Source: Neopestalotiopsis rosae (lineage: Eukaryota; Ascomycota; Sordariomycetes; Amphisphaeriales; Sporocadaceae). From it: a stretch of 64,000 bases of DNA. The notes under the pieces are model-generated. The model ran no database searches. It saw only the letters and a list, made by a program, of their open reading frames with translations, and was not told the DNA's origin. A program made the position numbers and the translations under genes. Shown one piece after another: positions 11,340 to 23,283 of this stretch (position 1 is its first letter; each line of letters begins with the position of its first letter). Location of the stretch: contig JALGAS010000006.1 in assembly GCA_023078685.1 (NCBI GenBank), positions 2,852,001-2,916,000 on the forward strand. Direction: 5' to 3'.

Positions 11340-12531
11340 AAATGATGAAGCCCTATCGACCTAGCATGCTACAGTCTGTGGCCGATGTCGACTCTCGAGC
11401 TCGAATTCGTGCTGGCGAGATGTTTTCAGTCCCAATGACTGGCTAGTTACAGCAGGCGAGCAGCTGCTGTAAATCTAGCGGCTCCTTCGGTTCCCTTTGG
11501 CGTCGGCGGTCGTTCTCCGTAGCTCAGATGCTTCGTGACTTGACCGGTTGACTATACATGAAGGTTTGATATTAGTTTGATATCACCGATTGAAGCACAA
11601 TACTGAAGTTTTGAACGCCAAATGTGATAAATGAAAGTGATCAAAGTTTAGGTCTGGGGCTTCCCAGCGGTTCGATGTCTTGTGTAGGCAGTGTATGTGA
11701 TATTTAGGTCGAAGTTGTCGAATATCAATGGCCAAATATGAAGGTTTTGGTGATGGCTGGTTGTGTGGAGGGGCAGGTTAGGAGCTGGGTGATTCTGCAC
11801 GCGACAAGGCGTGACACAGCGAGTCACAAGCACGGTAACGGGTGCTGGACGTGCATCTGAGCAGATTTGAAGGCTCAGAGAGGGACGAGGAGATTCAATG
11901 GCTCAAAAGACGCGAGAATCACTTACCAAACCGATGTGCAGGGCCGTGATAGAGTTGAGCAAAGAAGTCGATCTTTTTCTGCTCGTGGTCGAGAAATGGG
12001 AGACATTCAAGGCAAGCTTGAGAATTGCAGCCGACCCAGACTTGCAAGCTGGAACCCGCCTAACTTTTTGCGGAGCACTAACAAACACAGAGGAATCAAC
12101 AATAATAAGCACAGGCCACAAGTGCTCCACTAAACGGCCACGCGCCGCCGCACACAGCAACCGCGAGAGGCTAACGCTAGATGAGGCTTAATGCTGGCGA
12201 TCGTGCAGCGCGCCATTTGCTCTGACGTCGTTTCTTCATGATTTTCTTTTTCTTTTTTTTTTATTTATTCTTTTTTACTTTTCGGTATCCTGCAGAAGAT
12301 CATCATCAAGGTTGAACTGACAGTTGGAGGCTTGAGCCGAGCGCAGGAACTCAATTACATCGTTTTTTTGCGACAATACCCTCTGCATGTATTGACTCTT
12401 GCACGAATTCTAAAAAAGAATAGCACCCGAGGTTCCTGAAAAAATAAATTCTCTCGACCGAGTACCGCTTTCCGCTGCATAAAACGAGACATCAAATGTT
12501 CTTCACTTTCCAGTAAACCCCGTCTCCAACC
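11340..12531. other. Divergent promoter region of DBF4 and ICP55
   Basis: About 1.2 kb between the two start codons. A pyrimidine-rich tract lies at 12242-12282, the kind often found upstream of transcription starts in filamentous fungi. I see no obvious MluI-box (ACGCGT) near DBF4. Confidence 0.55.
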
Positions 12532-14058
12532 ATGAAGTTCCGCAGAATATCGTTACCGTTACGGCAACTGCAACAGCAGAACAGACGATATGCCTCGAGT
12601 CAAAGGGCAAGCGCATTAGATAGTCGGCCTCGCACACTGCGTCCACAGGCACGTAGCTGCGTCTGGCCGCTAAGGAATTCGAGCACGCGAGCAACCCGCC
12701 CGTACTCGACAACGGTCTCTGCCTCGGACTTTCTATTTGGCCAGCCCGTCCACGAAACGCATCCCCATCTCCTTGCGCCTGGGGAACTTACTCCAGGAAT
12801 CACGGCGCAAGAATACCACGACCGACGATCCAAACTTCTCGCCGCCTTGCCTGCAGGTTCGGCAGTCCTCTTGCCTTCCGCACAAGTCCAATACCGATCC
12901 GGCGCAGTCTTCCATGCCTTTCGCCAAGAGAGCAACTTCCTATACCTTACTGGTTTCAGTGAACCCGACTCGTTGACACTGATTGTGAAGACTGGCCCGA
13001 GAGAGGGTGATTTTATATTCTATCTTTGGTGCCGGCCGAAAGATCCCAAGCAGGAGCAGTGGAACGGGCCCTGGAGTGGTTTGGATGCCGCAAGAGATGT
13101 ATGGAATGCAGACGAGGTCGGAGACATTGGACGGCTGGATAAGGAGCTCCCCATTGCGCTGAAGGGCGTCCAGAAGATCTACACTGATGCCGAACTCAAG
13201 AAGTATGGTGTCCCTACCAAGCTTGGAAATACCGTGAGTGCTGCCGCATCTGGGGTTTCCACGGCGCCATTGCGACAATGGATCAATTCGCAAAGAGCTA
13301 TCAAGTCTCCGGCTGAGATTGCCTGTATGCGCCGAGCCGGACAGGGCTCCGGAAGAGCTCTCACCAATGCCATGCGTAGGCAGTGGACTTCGGAAAAGGA
13401 CCTGGGCGCATTCCTAGACTATGAGTACCACCAAAACGGCCTCGACGGATCCGCTTATATTCCCGTCATTGCAGGAGGACACAAGGCTTTACTCATTCAC
13501 TACGTCCTCAATAATGGGCTATTGAACGACGACGAATTTGTCCTTGTTGATGCCGGCGGAGAGTATGGCACGTACATCACAGACATTACTCGAACATGGC
13601 CTGTCTCGGGCAAATTTACACAAGCGCAAAGAGATCTTTACGAAGCTGTGCTTACAGCACAACGTGCCAGCATCAGCATGTGTCGAGCCAATGCCGATGT
13701 CACCCTGGATAAGCTTCACAACATCACAGAGACGGCGCTGCGCAACGAATTGCAGAAGCTTGGCTTTGAACTGGGCGGCAACGCCATGAACATTTTGTTC
13801 CCACACCACGTTGGCCACTACATTGGTCTCGACGTTCATGACGTGCCCGGGTATTCCCGTGGCGTCAGATTACAAGAAGGTCATTGTATCACGATCGAAC
13901 CTGGAGTCTACGTGCCCAACGACGACAGGTGGCCAAAAGCATTCCGCGGACTTGGCATCAGAATCGAAGACAGCGTTGCAGTCGGCGAGGAGCATCCTCT
14001 TATACTGACGACAGAAGCTGTGAAAGAAGTTGTTGACATTGAGGCGTTGAGAGACTAA
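12532..14058 (+). CDS. ICP55: Mitochondrial intermediate-cleaving Xaa-Pro aminopeptidase ICP55
   Basis: A single exon of 508 aa. The first 65 residues are Arg/Gln/Ser-rich and lack acids, fitting a mitochondrial presequence. An aminopeptidase P N-terminal domain follows (about residues 80-220; RSGAVFHAFRQESNFLYLTG). The M24 'pita-bread' catalytic domain has the full metal set as read here: Asp340, Asp351, His429, Glu456 and Glu479 (VDAGGEYGTYITDITR, HHVGHYIGLDVHD, TIEPGVY, IRIEDSV). The family removes one residue from presequence-cleaved matrix proteins, stabilising them against the N-end rule. A cytosolic aminopeptidase P is less likely given the presequence and the ICP55-like GFSEPDSLTLIVK region. 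Confidence 0.93.
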   Translation: MKFRRISLPLRQLQQQNRRYASSQRASALDSRPRTLRPQARSCVWPLRNSSTRATRPYSTTVSASDFLFGQPVHETHPHLLAPGELTPGITAQEYHDRRSKLLAALPAGSAVLLPSAQVQYRSGAVFHAFRQESNFLYLTGFSEPDSLTLIVKTGPREGDFIFYLWCRPKDPKQEQWNGPWSGLDAARDVWNADEVGDIGRLDKELPIALKGVQKIYTDAELKKYGVPTKLGNTVSAAASGVSTAPLRQWINSQRAIKSPAEIACMRRAGQGSGRALTNAMRRQWTSEKDLGAFLDYEYHQNGLDGSAYIPVIAGGHKALLIHYVLNNGLLNDDEFVLVDAGGEYGTYITDITRTWPVSGKFTQAQRDLYEAVLTAQRASISMCRANADVTLDKLHNITETALRNELQKLGFELGGNAMNILFPHHVGHYIGLDVHDVPGYSRGVRLQEGHCITIEPGVYVPNDDRWPKAFRGLGIRIEDSVAVGEEHPLILTTEAVKEVVDIEALRD

Positions 14059-16654
14059 GAACAAAAATGCTGGTGGCCAAGCGCCGTCAGATACTTGTAC
14101 AAAACGAGCCATAAAGTTGTATCATTAAAATAAGTGTCATGTACCCAGCCCTGGGCGTACGGAAAAGTTGGTAGCGTTTGAGCTTCCGTCATTGTATAGC
14201 ATAGTAAGAGAACTGCAGAGACTAGTGATAGGGCAGTTTACGGATCTGTCTCCAAAGCAGCTGAGACCTTCACAGCAAAGGCCATAGTGCCAAGCCCTGT
14301 ATCATGAAAGAGAGATCATGGATTGAGAAGAGAGGAGGGCCATGAACGAATGTCACTGATTTGGGAAAGTCCACCTTGGATACAAACCTCATTCGCCACA
14401 CGAGTTCGTCAAATGGGCTCAATTCTAGAGATTGAAGCTTCGACTTAGTGTGAACGGTACATCAGACCAAATTTGGCAACACCGACAAATTGACCCTGAT
14501 GTTGACGACGGAGCTTGTGGCAAACCAAGTCATTTCCCTTGGTAGCGAGCAGTAAATTTGGTACTTTGGGAGAAAAGAACAAGCAGTCAATGCCTCTCTC
14601 AAGACTGACAGGATCATCGAAATCTCGATTGTCTATGAGGCGTTTGTGAGGGCGAGGAACAGTTGCATCAAGATGTGCTCCCATCGGCAGCAGACCTCCT
14701 CAAGACGATCAAGGAAAGTAGATCCGAACCCCATGGTGGAAATCCTCAGCGGTGAGTGATGATGATACCTAGGCATGGACAATCAAAAATATAGCATGCA
14801 TCTGCAACGTCTTGGCGTACAGCAACGTCATGTAGGCCGCGAAAGATGAGGGGAGGGAAAATTGAGTATGCCATTTCGAAATCCAAGCGAGCCCAGTGAT
14901 CAAAGAGGGGAAATGGGAAAAAAGAAGAGCATGTGTGATGAAGCATTGAGAATGGCACCGTGGGTTCCACCAAAATGCCACAAAGATCTCCGTCATGCAG
15001 GAGAGCACTTGCTTGCCGCCTCGACACAAGGGAGGCAACTTTCCCCTCGGCTCTAATGCAAGAGAGAGGAATCCAACAAGGCAAGGAAACATGGAATAGC
15101 CCTCAGTAAGAGAGGAAATGCCAGACGCATGCGAAAGAGAGGAACCACCCCCACGGAGAACTTGGGCAAAATTTTACTCCTCAAGAAGCAGCGCCCAAAA
15201 CGCCGCTTCTTGTGCTGAAGAGACTTTTGTTTCCCTGCCCTACCCTAGGGTCGCCATCGAGATGCAGTGATCTACTGCAGCCCCGGCCGGTCTAGATAGG
15301 CCATCACGTCGCACAGCTCAGGTGTGGATGTCCGGAAAGCGAGGCCCGAGAACAGGAAATGAGGAGATTGGGGGAGCGAGCGTGCTATGTACTTGTTTTC
15401 TATGGGGTGGCTATATGGTCTAGAAAACGCCTCCTTCAAGCCCACTGCCTTGGTATATTGGGAAGACGATTGTCTCTTGACTCAATAATTGTCGTCGAGG
15501 TGGAGATGCGCAACGATCAATCGTGGTCATGTAGTGTCGCAATTGTATCTTGGAAAAGGAACAGAATAATAATGAATGGGTCCCTGTTCCTCTGCAGCAT
15601 GTATGTTTCAATACTTGGAAAAATGAGTGCCTCCCACCCTTTCATCCTTACCCCCCATGTTGTCAAAGAAAGTCCGTGGTGACCAGATCTGCGAGGTTGG
15701 ATCATACGATTTTTGTTTTTGGCCTTGGTTCCAAGGGGGAACCGGAAACCCGATTCGGTATTCCCAACCCATCAAATCATTTTTGTTGGTTCGTTTTTTG
15801 GGGGCTGCCGAGGCTGCTTACACGACTCGTTCCAGAGATCTGCCTCGAAATTGGCGGCGTAACCCAACTGACCCTTGGTTTATCTATCAATGATACAGTA
15901 GATCCTGGGTAATTCGTATGCTTTCGCCCCGTGTGGCGTGGTGTTGATTCGGCCTTGTATGAATTAATAGGCACTGCAAATGTGAATCCTTGTCGACCCA
16001 GATTTTGGGTGCCAAAATTGCACGAACTCAGTATTAGGGGTTGCAATCCGTCTGTTTGTATGTCTAATATTCTGGTTCTGGTGTTTTTACAATGACTTCG
16101 GGAGTAGACATCATGATGTTTGAAATAGAAGAAAGCAGCGAATAATGTAGTAAAAATATTTGAATAGATTTCAAAACAGACATGACTCTATGAGGGGTAT
16201 ATGATAACTCAAGTACCGAGTCATGAGATCTCTCTCCATTTTTTGTAAAGTAAAACGCCAAATAATGTGCTCTCTGATCATATGGATGCAGAGCAACTAG
16301 CAAAGTGCCAGACCATTCCTTAAAACTCCTGGAGCATCAGTTGGATGCTGTTCGTTATTCCGTGATACGCCGTGCCATTCATTCGTTCGTTCCAAAAGCG
16401 CTACAATATGCATGACGATGTGAATATCGCCGAGTTTCGTGTCGATGTGTATGTGCATGATTTGAAGGTATTTTTGCAAGGTTTGTTGTTCACCTCCATA
16501 ATTAGTTGCGGATATGTAAAATGTTCGATGGAAACTCGAGCGCCATTTTGTGTCGCCGAGAGTGGAGATGTGGTATCTTTGTTGTATGATTTTGTTGTTA
16601 TGTAGCATTTATAGCCATGGTCGAAGTGAGGTGATTGGCAAAAATGAAGTTCCT
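14059..16654. other. Intergenic between ICP55 and the bHLH gene (3' ends facing)
   Basis: About 2.6 kb between two convergent genes. Short overlapping frames of 60-120 codons are present on both strands, but none shows a motif, a credible splice pattern or a signal peptide. Confidence 0.5.
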
Positions 16655-18180
16655 CTAAGCAGAGAATCGTGCTGCTGGGTTGAAGACGGCAGCGCCATAG
16701 CCCTGCGGCTGCCATGTGGCAGGTGCTGGGCTGGCACCGAGCAACTGCTCGAAAGCCTGCAATCTGCGGAGGAGCTCCTCGTTCTTGTGAGACATGCTTC
16801 GGTTGCGTCTCTCTAGTTGGTGAATATACTCGGTAGCTTTGGTCAAAATAGTGCCCTGCAGTCCTGTTAGCGTCATAGCTCTGAACTCAGTATACTTAAG
16901 AAATGCTTACCTTGCTAACCTTGGGTGCTCGTGATACAGGCACTGGGGAGCCATCATCATCAAAGTCCTCGGGTATCGATCGAAGAGATGGAATGGCCTC
17001 GCGCAGATCGGCGATCCTGTCCTTCAGGTTTGTGCGGTACTTGCGCTCAATATCGTTGTGGGCTGCGCGGTCGCTGTTGCGTGGCTTCTCCTTTTTGACA
17101 GCAGGCTCATTTGGCTCATTCGGTGTGATGAGACCAGACCTCGAGTTTGACCTCGATGTCTTGGCCGAGTTGGTGATGGCGAAAGATGCCCTTCGCTTTG
17201 GCTCAGGTGGGTTGCTCGTCGTGTCGCTTGTCGCGGATGGGCTTGGGTGCTGCATGTCAAAGGTAAAGTCCATGGCCGAGTTTCGGGACTCGGCTGGCAG
17301 TTGAGTCAAACCAGAACCCATGGCAATGGCCAAGAGTCTCTGTCGCTCGGGATCGTTGAAAGTAGGGTTGATGTTGAAGTATGATTCGGTGTTGACACCG
17401 GGTTGCGGTGCATCCCAGCTCAAGGGAGTAGAGTATAGTCTCTCAGGGGCGACGTCCTGTGTCTGCGCGACGTCGCGCTGAGTAAAATCGTCGTCGAGAG
17501 CCATTGAGAGTGAGTCTTCCTCGCTAGACAGGGCGTGTTCCAAAGCACTGTCCTCAAGCCAATCGTCTGTCCTCGAAGGAAAGTCCAGCTTGAAGCTGCC
17601 GGCGTTTCCGACACGTCCTAACCTTGATGTTGGTTGTTGGAAGGAGAACCTGGGCTAAAGTTCAGAATCAATTCAGCTTTGCTTGGTGCGTGACTTTTCT
17701 GATATACTCACCTGCGGTCTGTCGAGCCTTGGTTGTCAAAGTCACCGAGTCTCTCCAGGCTATCGTCGTCACTGTCAAAGCGGAGCCAGTAGTCACAGCA
17801 GTCGAGGGCTGAGTCTTGACTAAGCTTGGAACGCTTGTGATCAGGAGTATGTGCTCGCTTCAAGCTCTTCTTGGCAGGCTTGGGAGACTTTCTTGGTGAG
17901 GTCTTGGCTAGCTCAACCGTGGTTGTTGTTGGTGTTTGAGCAGCCTTGTTGGCGTCGACACCAGTTGGTTGGTCGAAGTTGTCCCAGAATGAGATGGACG
18001 AGAGTTGTCGTAGACAGTTGGATGAGTTATCAAGCAATGAGTCGATACCCTAGGGCCATGTGTCAATATTTACATGTTTGATGGGCGCGCGTATCGCGGT
18101 AGTTGCTGCTTTCGATTTCGTCATACCTTTGTGTTGGTTACCGGAAACAAGTCGATGTTCTGAAGAACATCCGTATCCAT
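16655..18180 (-). CDS. SREBP-type bHLH transcription factor lacking membrane segments
   Basis: Four exons (18180-18127, 18049-17712, 17649-16911, 16855-16655) give 443 aa. The bHLH starts near residue 328 with HNDIERKYRTN. Tyr335 replaces the Arg found in most bHLH proteins, the hallmark of the SREBP family, which lets it bind sterol elements as well as E-boxes. The loop is long (SIPEDFDDDGSPVPVSRAP), and helix 2 (GTILTKATEYIHQLERRN) passes into a short leucine-zipper-like helix ending in LLRRLQAFEQLL. No transmembrane helices follow, so this cannot be a membrane-tethered SREBP processed in the Golgi. It resembles the SrbB class, which acts with SrbA in hypoxia and sterol control in Aspergillus. 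Assignment to that subgroup is inference. The N-terminal half is disordered and Ser/Asp-rich. Confidence 0.88.
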
Positions 18181-21100
18181 GACGAAGCTAACACTCTTCT
18201 ATGGTGGTCACTCCGCTTCTGTGAACTCGTCCCCGTTGACAGCCAAATGACTGGGCCTTCCTAACCTCAGTAGACCTTTGTCGAGATTGGAAAGCTAGTG
18301 TGTGTTGGTGATGATTTGTTTGCTGGACAGTAACGTCGTCTTCAAGTCCGATGTCACTGTGGATATTGTGTGTGGGAGTTGTAATCCGTATGAGTGTGGC
18401 GAGCTAAGGTGGTGGTGATGGTTGCCGAAGACGGTTTGTCTTATAAGTAGTCGATTGTATATCTTGAGTCGATGTCTTTTTGCTATTGATGCATGGAGGA
18501 GGGGCAGACACCAGATTGGGCGAGCAGATCACAGGGTAATATGTATATCACAGACTTCCTGCCTCACACAGCAAAAGAACACGAATGCGGGACCTGGATG
18601 ACTGGAGCACGTGCAGGAGAAGATAATTCCGATGGCACATAGGATACAATCAGAATTCCGTCAAGGGTCCATAGTAATGGCGGATGCCGGCCGAAAAATA
18701 TGTGAGGATGAATACCAAATTCGAAAAGTGGTCTGATGCTGTGTTGGAATTGATGGGGGGTCGGTCTTCTGGCAAGTCACAACTGAAAGAGGTAATTTGA
18801 GCAATTACCTACCTAGGTGCGACTACTGCCACCACTACTTTGGTAGATACATGTTCCAGGCAGGGCGATCACAGATGGTGGCGTTGTACCACAGCTGGGT
18901 CTCGCCGGTATCCCAAATGTCCAGATGAGCCAGAAGTCCACTGTAGCTGGGGAGCTCGTTCCAAGGTTAAGAGCGCTCGCGTGGGAGTTTGGTGGGCGTG
19001 GGCGTGGGCGCAGGCGTGGGCGGGAGCATGCTGCATGGGCATGAACGGGGAAACTAAAGCCCAACCGCTGTCCTCTCCTTCCATCCATTGCTCGTTGCTA
19101 CGAGAAAGGGCCGCCGACAATTTTCACACCTCCAGTTCTGAAGGTAGGACCGCATAAAGACAAACAACCAATGCGCTTTGTTTTGGGAATGAAAAACGGC
19201 AGGGGTTGATGTAAGTATGGTCTGAGTATCCGGGATCCAAGGCCCAGATCGCTATCTCGGCTGTTGAGACCATCCAGTCCTACCAGTTCTAGCCCAAACG
19301 GCCCTCTCGTCAAAGTGGGCGGCGGCTGAGTAATTGAGACAAACTCTGTCAGGCCACTTCTGACCTGATCTCGCAACTCGCGGTGCTCCCCTGTCACTCC
19401 ACAATCGGAGAATTATCTCGTCGCTGATTGGTCGTATACAAGGTAAGAAAAACCGTTGAAACTTGTGCGAATATTCTGCTTGGGGCTCCCACGTGTGCAA
19501 GGTAAAATAGAGTCCACATTTTAGCAGTTATACATTGCAAAAACTGTATTTTTTCCGCTGGGAACCCCCAACCACTACTATTCTGAGAGTAGAGTATCAA
19601 AAGTCTATGTACGCTTGAAGCTTCTACTTTGAGTATTGTGGTATATTCGCGCGGCATGATTATCCAATTCTTGCCATGCACGAACAAGCCAAATGCTACA
19701 CAAATTTGGCTTTAGCGTCGATGCGGCCCGCACATTGGGACTTGGTTCCTGTGCATCCGGGGTGGTGGAAGTATGTAGTAGGGGTAGAAGCAATGGACGC
19801 CTCTGAAGAAGAAGAAGATTCTCTAGCAAATTGACCGTACTTTGTACGGTTAGGGTTTTGTTACTGCTGTCAATATTGCTACAAGCACCAGATGTTCTAG
19901 GTAAGGTATGTAAAACCGTGTGTCGATCACGTCGACCGGTACTTTGCTCTACGACAGTGCTTACGCAGATCACAATGCTGACCGAGGCGGTACCTGCCCT
20001 GCTGCTTAGGGTATCCAGAGCAAAGAAAGAAATCAATTTTTTGGCGGGCGTATCCAGCCGCTTCTCGCTTCCTTGCTTGCTTACTTGCCTGCCGAGCTTG
20101 CCTGCCTCGTTCCCAGGACCCCTAATGTAATGATCAGCAAATGTCTGCGTCTATTCCCGAGCCTAGAAGCAGCTTCCAGAGGTTCCACCTGTCCCTGACC
20201 TGCGCTGCCGCCGCTTGCATCCCAAGCAAGGCGTAGGCAATCAATCACTCAATCCGCTGAACCGATAGGGCTGCGGGAAGCAACCCGGGATCACCCACCT
20301 CCCAATAGACTCTGAGAGGATTCGCACACATCAGCCCATTTTATCCACTTCTGGACTGACATTCATCTTGCTTCCGACCTCTCAGGTTTCCGCCGGCCTC
20401 GAGCGGAGTTTCACCTGGCACACAGCCTGAACCTGCCCAAAGATGCCCGCCGTACTCTAGCGGTCTCCTGCGAACTCCGGTGGCCTTTTGCTACTCAACT
20501 TTGTCCCGATGACTTCACCCTTTCCGCTGTCTCACGTGAGCCTGACCGATTTCACCCGGCGGTGTTCGTGTCGCCTAGTAAACGCCTAGTAAACCTCATC
20601 CAAAAGATGCCTTGACCATGCTTGACCGAGCCTTCGGGTCGCGAAGCCGGACAACGGAACAAGAAACTATCTTCCGCACAGAGACGGAGAGCAACGACGA
20701 CGGAATGGAGCTCGGCGAAGACGGCCAAAAGGCTCAAGACAAGTTCCATGAAACGCAACCTAATTAGAAACCCATCGTGACACATCTCCACCCAATGACG
20801 AGGCAGCCATTTTCAATTACACATACAACATAATGGTGTTCGTGGGCCATATGTGAGGCTTTTGACGGGTTGGTATACATCATGTTATCGCCATTGTCAT
20901 GGGAACTAGTCTTCGCCAGTTCATTGTTACATTGCACGATCCTTGGTGACCACAGCTTGTCATTACCGATGCGTATCCATCAATAATCAAGGAAAGGTTT
21001 TCGTTTCTGATCCTTGGAAGAACTTGTGACTCATGACAGCTTTGCCTCACCTTCATCTCCCTCATTTCGTGAATCCAGAGCACTCCATATCTGGTACGCC

Positions 21101-21634
21101 TGAGAAATACTGGCCTGATTTTACAAAACGCCGAGAGCCTATGACCCTCTGGCACATTTGTTCCCATGCTTCAACTCGGCGCCTATTCGTAACGGGAGGC
21201 CAGATCTCTGGGTGAACAACAAATTTATTCCCGCAGAAATGTGGCTGAGACATACATACATATACTCAAGCCGCAAAGCTACAATCATACGGACCGCCTT
21301 TGACCGTCAAACCGTTAGTATGATTTCAACGATCTACAATGCGATTCAAAGTCACCAGGAACTCAGGAATATTAATAACATAATGTCTGGCTACATACTT
21401 CCAAAACTCACATGTTGTTTGCAGATGACTTCACATGCACTTACAGCATGTTGGGCACAGTGACTGTGGTGATTCAGTGTCGCTGAGTCTTTGCTCTCTT
21501 ACCCGAACCTTGTTTTTGTCGCTTTCGGCTCTTCCCTGCCTTGCTTCGCTTTCCGACGGAACCGCTTTGCCCGACCTCCAGAAGTTGTCGCTATTCTCTC
21601 AAAGCTGTTGTTCTGTCGCAACTACCTGCCTGCA
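18181..21634. other. Long intergenic region upstream of the bHLH gene
   Basis: About 3.5 kb without a supported gene. The part next to 18180 is presumably promoter and 5' leader of the bHLH gene. It contains a G-run cluster at 18994-19024 and a CTTG/CCTG-rich stretch near 20066-20110. Long leaders are common for fungal regulatory genes. Confidence 0.5.
18994..19024 (+). repeat. GGGCGT-type G-run cluster (possible G-quadruplex)
   Basis: Five GGG runs occur within 31 bases (starting at 18994, 19000, 19006, 19018 and 19022), separated by CGT, CGT, a nine-base loop and C. The pattern can form a G-quadruplex on the plus strand, which is the template strand of the bHLH gene. It lies about 0.8 kb upstream of that start codon. 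Confidence 0.5.
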
Positions 21635-21880
21635 ATGATCGCGATCGACCTCGGAAAGCTGGGCTCTGCTTTGAGAGCCGAAGACTATGCCGACTTATTC
21701 ACATACCATCTTGCAGATTCGGTCATTGCAATGAACTCAAGGAAATTCTTCCGAATTGGCGATTCATGTTTCGACGTTGGTGGATCCCAAGAGGAGTATC
21801 TTGCAGTTGTCTACAGTGATTCACCGAAGTTGATAGGAGCCGCAAGGGTCTGTGACAGCTACGCAGCGTCATGGCAATAA
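21635..21880 (+). CDS. Possible small protein, not recognised
   Basis: An 81-codon ATG-to-TAA frame beginning MIAIDLGKLGSALR. Codon choice looks gene-like (GAC, CTC, AAG, CTG and GGC frequent at the start), and the frame stays open 48 codons upstream of the ATG. There is no signal peptide, membrane helix or known motif. It could be a short orphan gene, an exon of a longer gene, or chance. Confidence 0.2.
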   Translation: MIAIDLGKLGSALRAEDYADLFTYHLADSVIAMNSRKFFRIGDSCFDVGGSQEEYLAVVYSDSPKLIGAARVCDSYAASWQ

Positions 21881-22138
21881 GAGGTTGTGGGCAACGATGC
21901 TTCGGTTATGCACGATGTATCCATTTCGACTACTTCGCTAAGTAGCGCCTGGTTTGGTATCGAGATCTTCTTTCATTGCTCCAGTCCCCAGTCCCCTCGC
22001 CACTAGCCACAGCCCACGCTCGGCACTTGCTATCTGCAAGGAACTGGGCCTCGTATAAATATGTTGACAGGCTTGTAAGGCACCAACGAGCATCCAATCT
22101 ACTGGTATCCCGAAATATGACGTACTCGGAGATGTTGG

Positions 22139-23005
22139 CGTGTGGGACGTCTGAGTTTTGGACATTGACTATATACGAGGGGTTGACTTTAAACGCCCAG
22201 CTCGACCAATGACATCGGCCACATGCTATGGTCTCTTGGATATGAGCGATGACATCGTCGGGGTCCATAGTGTTCATTATACAATAATCGATTCAGGACA
22301 TGATCGTCGATCTACTTACGAAGAAATTCACAGAAACAGCTACTGTATTGTCTCGTCAGCCAAGCCCTCTCGCGATACTTGCACCCGAGCCATCACCCGG
22401 GGTTTCAAAGTCTCTGCACACAATCTTGATACTTCGATTTGTCTGGCCATCATGGTTAAAGTGACGGAGCAATGCAAAAACGTTTACACGGCATATCATA
22501 AACAGTTTGAATCTATCATATTTCGAAAACACTGAGAAGTTCATCATGCTAATATGCCAAGCAATAGAGATCGCAAACAGAGAGCCCCTATGGTGCATAG
22601 CCAGGCCGTCGACTGTTGCGCTGAACGAGTGACTGAGCCGTTCAAGAAGAAGCGAATACAGGTATATGTGCCGTCTTCAAGGTATCACAGCTGAAATTAT
22701 CTGCATACCTTCTTCCCTGAAATGTTGCCAAATCCGGATGCCCAGCGATTGTTCCAATCTCGTACACAAAGGAGTGGATGGATTATACTGCTCTCGAAAT
22801 GGCCTAGCGTCATACCAATCTGCATCGCAATGCGAATTGTCATCACAATTGCGCCAAGCCTTCCTTCGGCGATTGAAAACCGCCTCTTTTCTCTTTTTAA
22901 CACGTCCAGATCTTCAAGAATCGCAATTGACAGCGAAATAATGCCACTGCTCTCGTGGTCTGTGTTTCCGCACATTGTTACACAATCAGGGCGGAATCGC
23001 TTCAT
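22139..23005 (-). CDS. Possible multi-exon gene or gene relic, not recognised
   Basis: Two long minus-strand frames follow each other. The first runs 23005-22697 (ATG, 102 codons, containing GIISLSIAILEDLDVLKREK and GMTLGHFESSIIHPLLC). The second is open from 22673 to 22356 (containing LLLERLSHSFSATVDGLAM and FSKYDRFKLFMICRV). GT-AG junctions can extend the second through short pieces (a GTGATG...ACAG intron, then a GTAAGT intron) to a stop near 22143. Joining the two frames needs an awkward very short exon, so the region may instead be decayed. Plus-strand frames at 22158-22535 and 22722-23144 are also open, which weakens the case. No domain recognised. Confidence 0.25.
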
Positions 23006-23283
23006 AAGCGCCAGTCAAATTTCGTGGTCGCTCTGTAATGTGGATTATGAAAGCTTTCGCAAAGATGACAAACTACAGATCGCTAGCGCCAAATCGGCAC
23101 GCAGCGACTCAAGCTCTCATCCGCCATTTATAACCCCGCCATAAGGTGTGATGTTCCAATTGTAGAGTCAAGAGTCAAAAGTCTGGATCATTGTCGCATT
23201 ATTCTGTTGTTCTGTCAAGATTTCGACTCATTGACTGGTACTCCGCTCAACGCATTTTACTCACATTAAAAACGATTTTCGCA

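Noticed and set aside
22730..22737. A further AAATCCGG copy outside the metabolic module
   Set aside because: It is a single copy inside an uncertain coding region; one or two are expected by chance in 64 kb, so it is not taken as a regulatory site.
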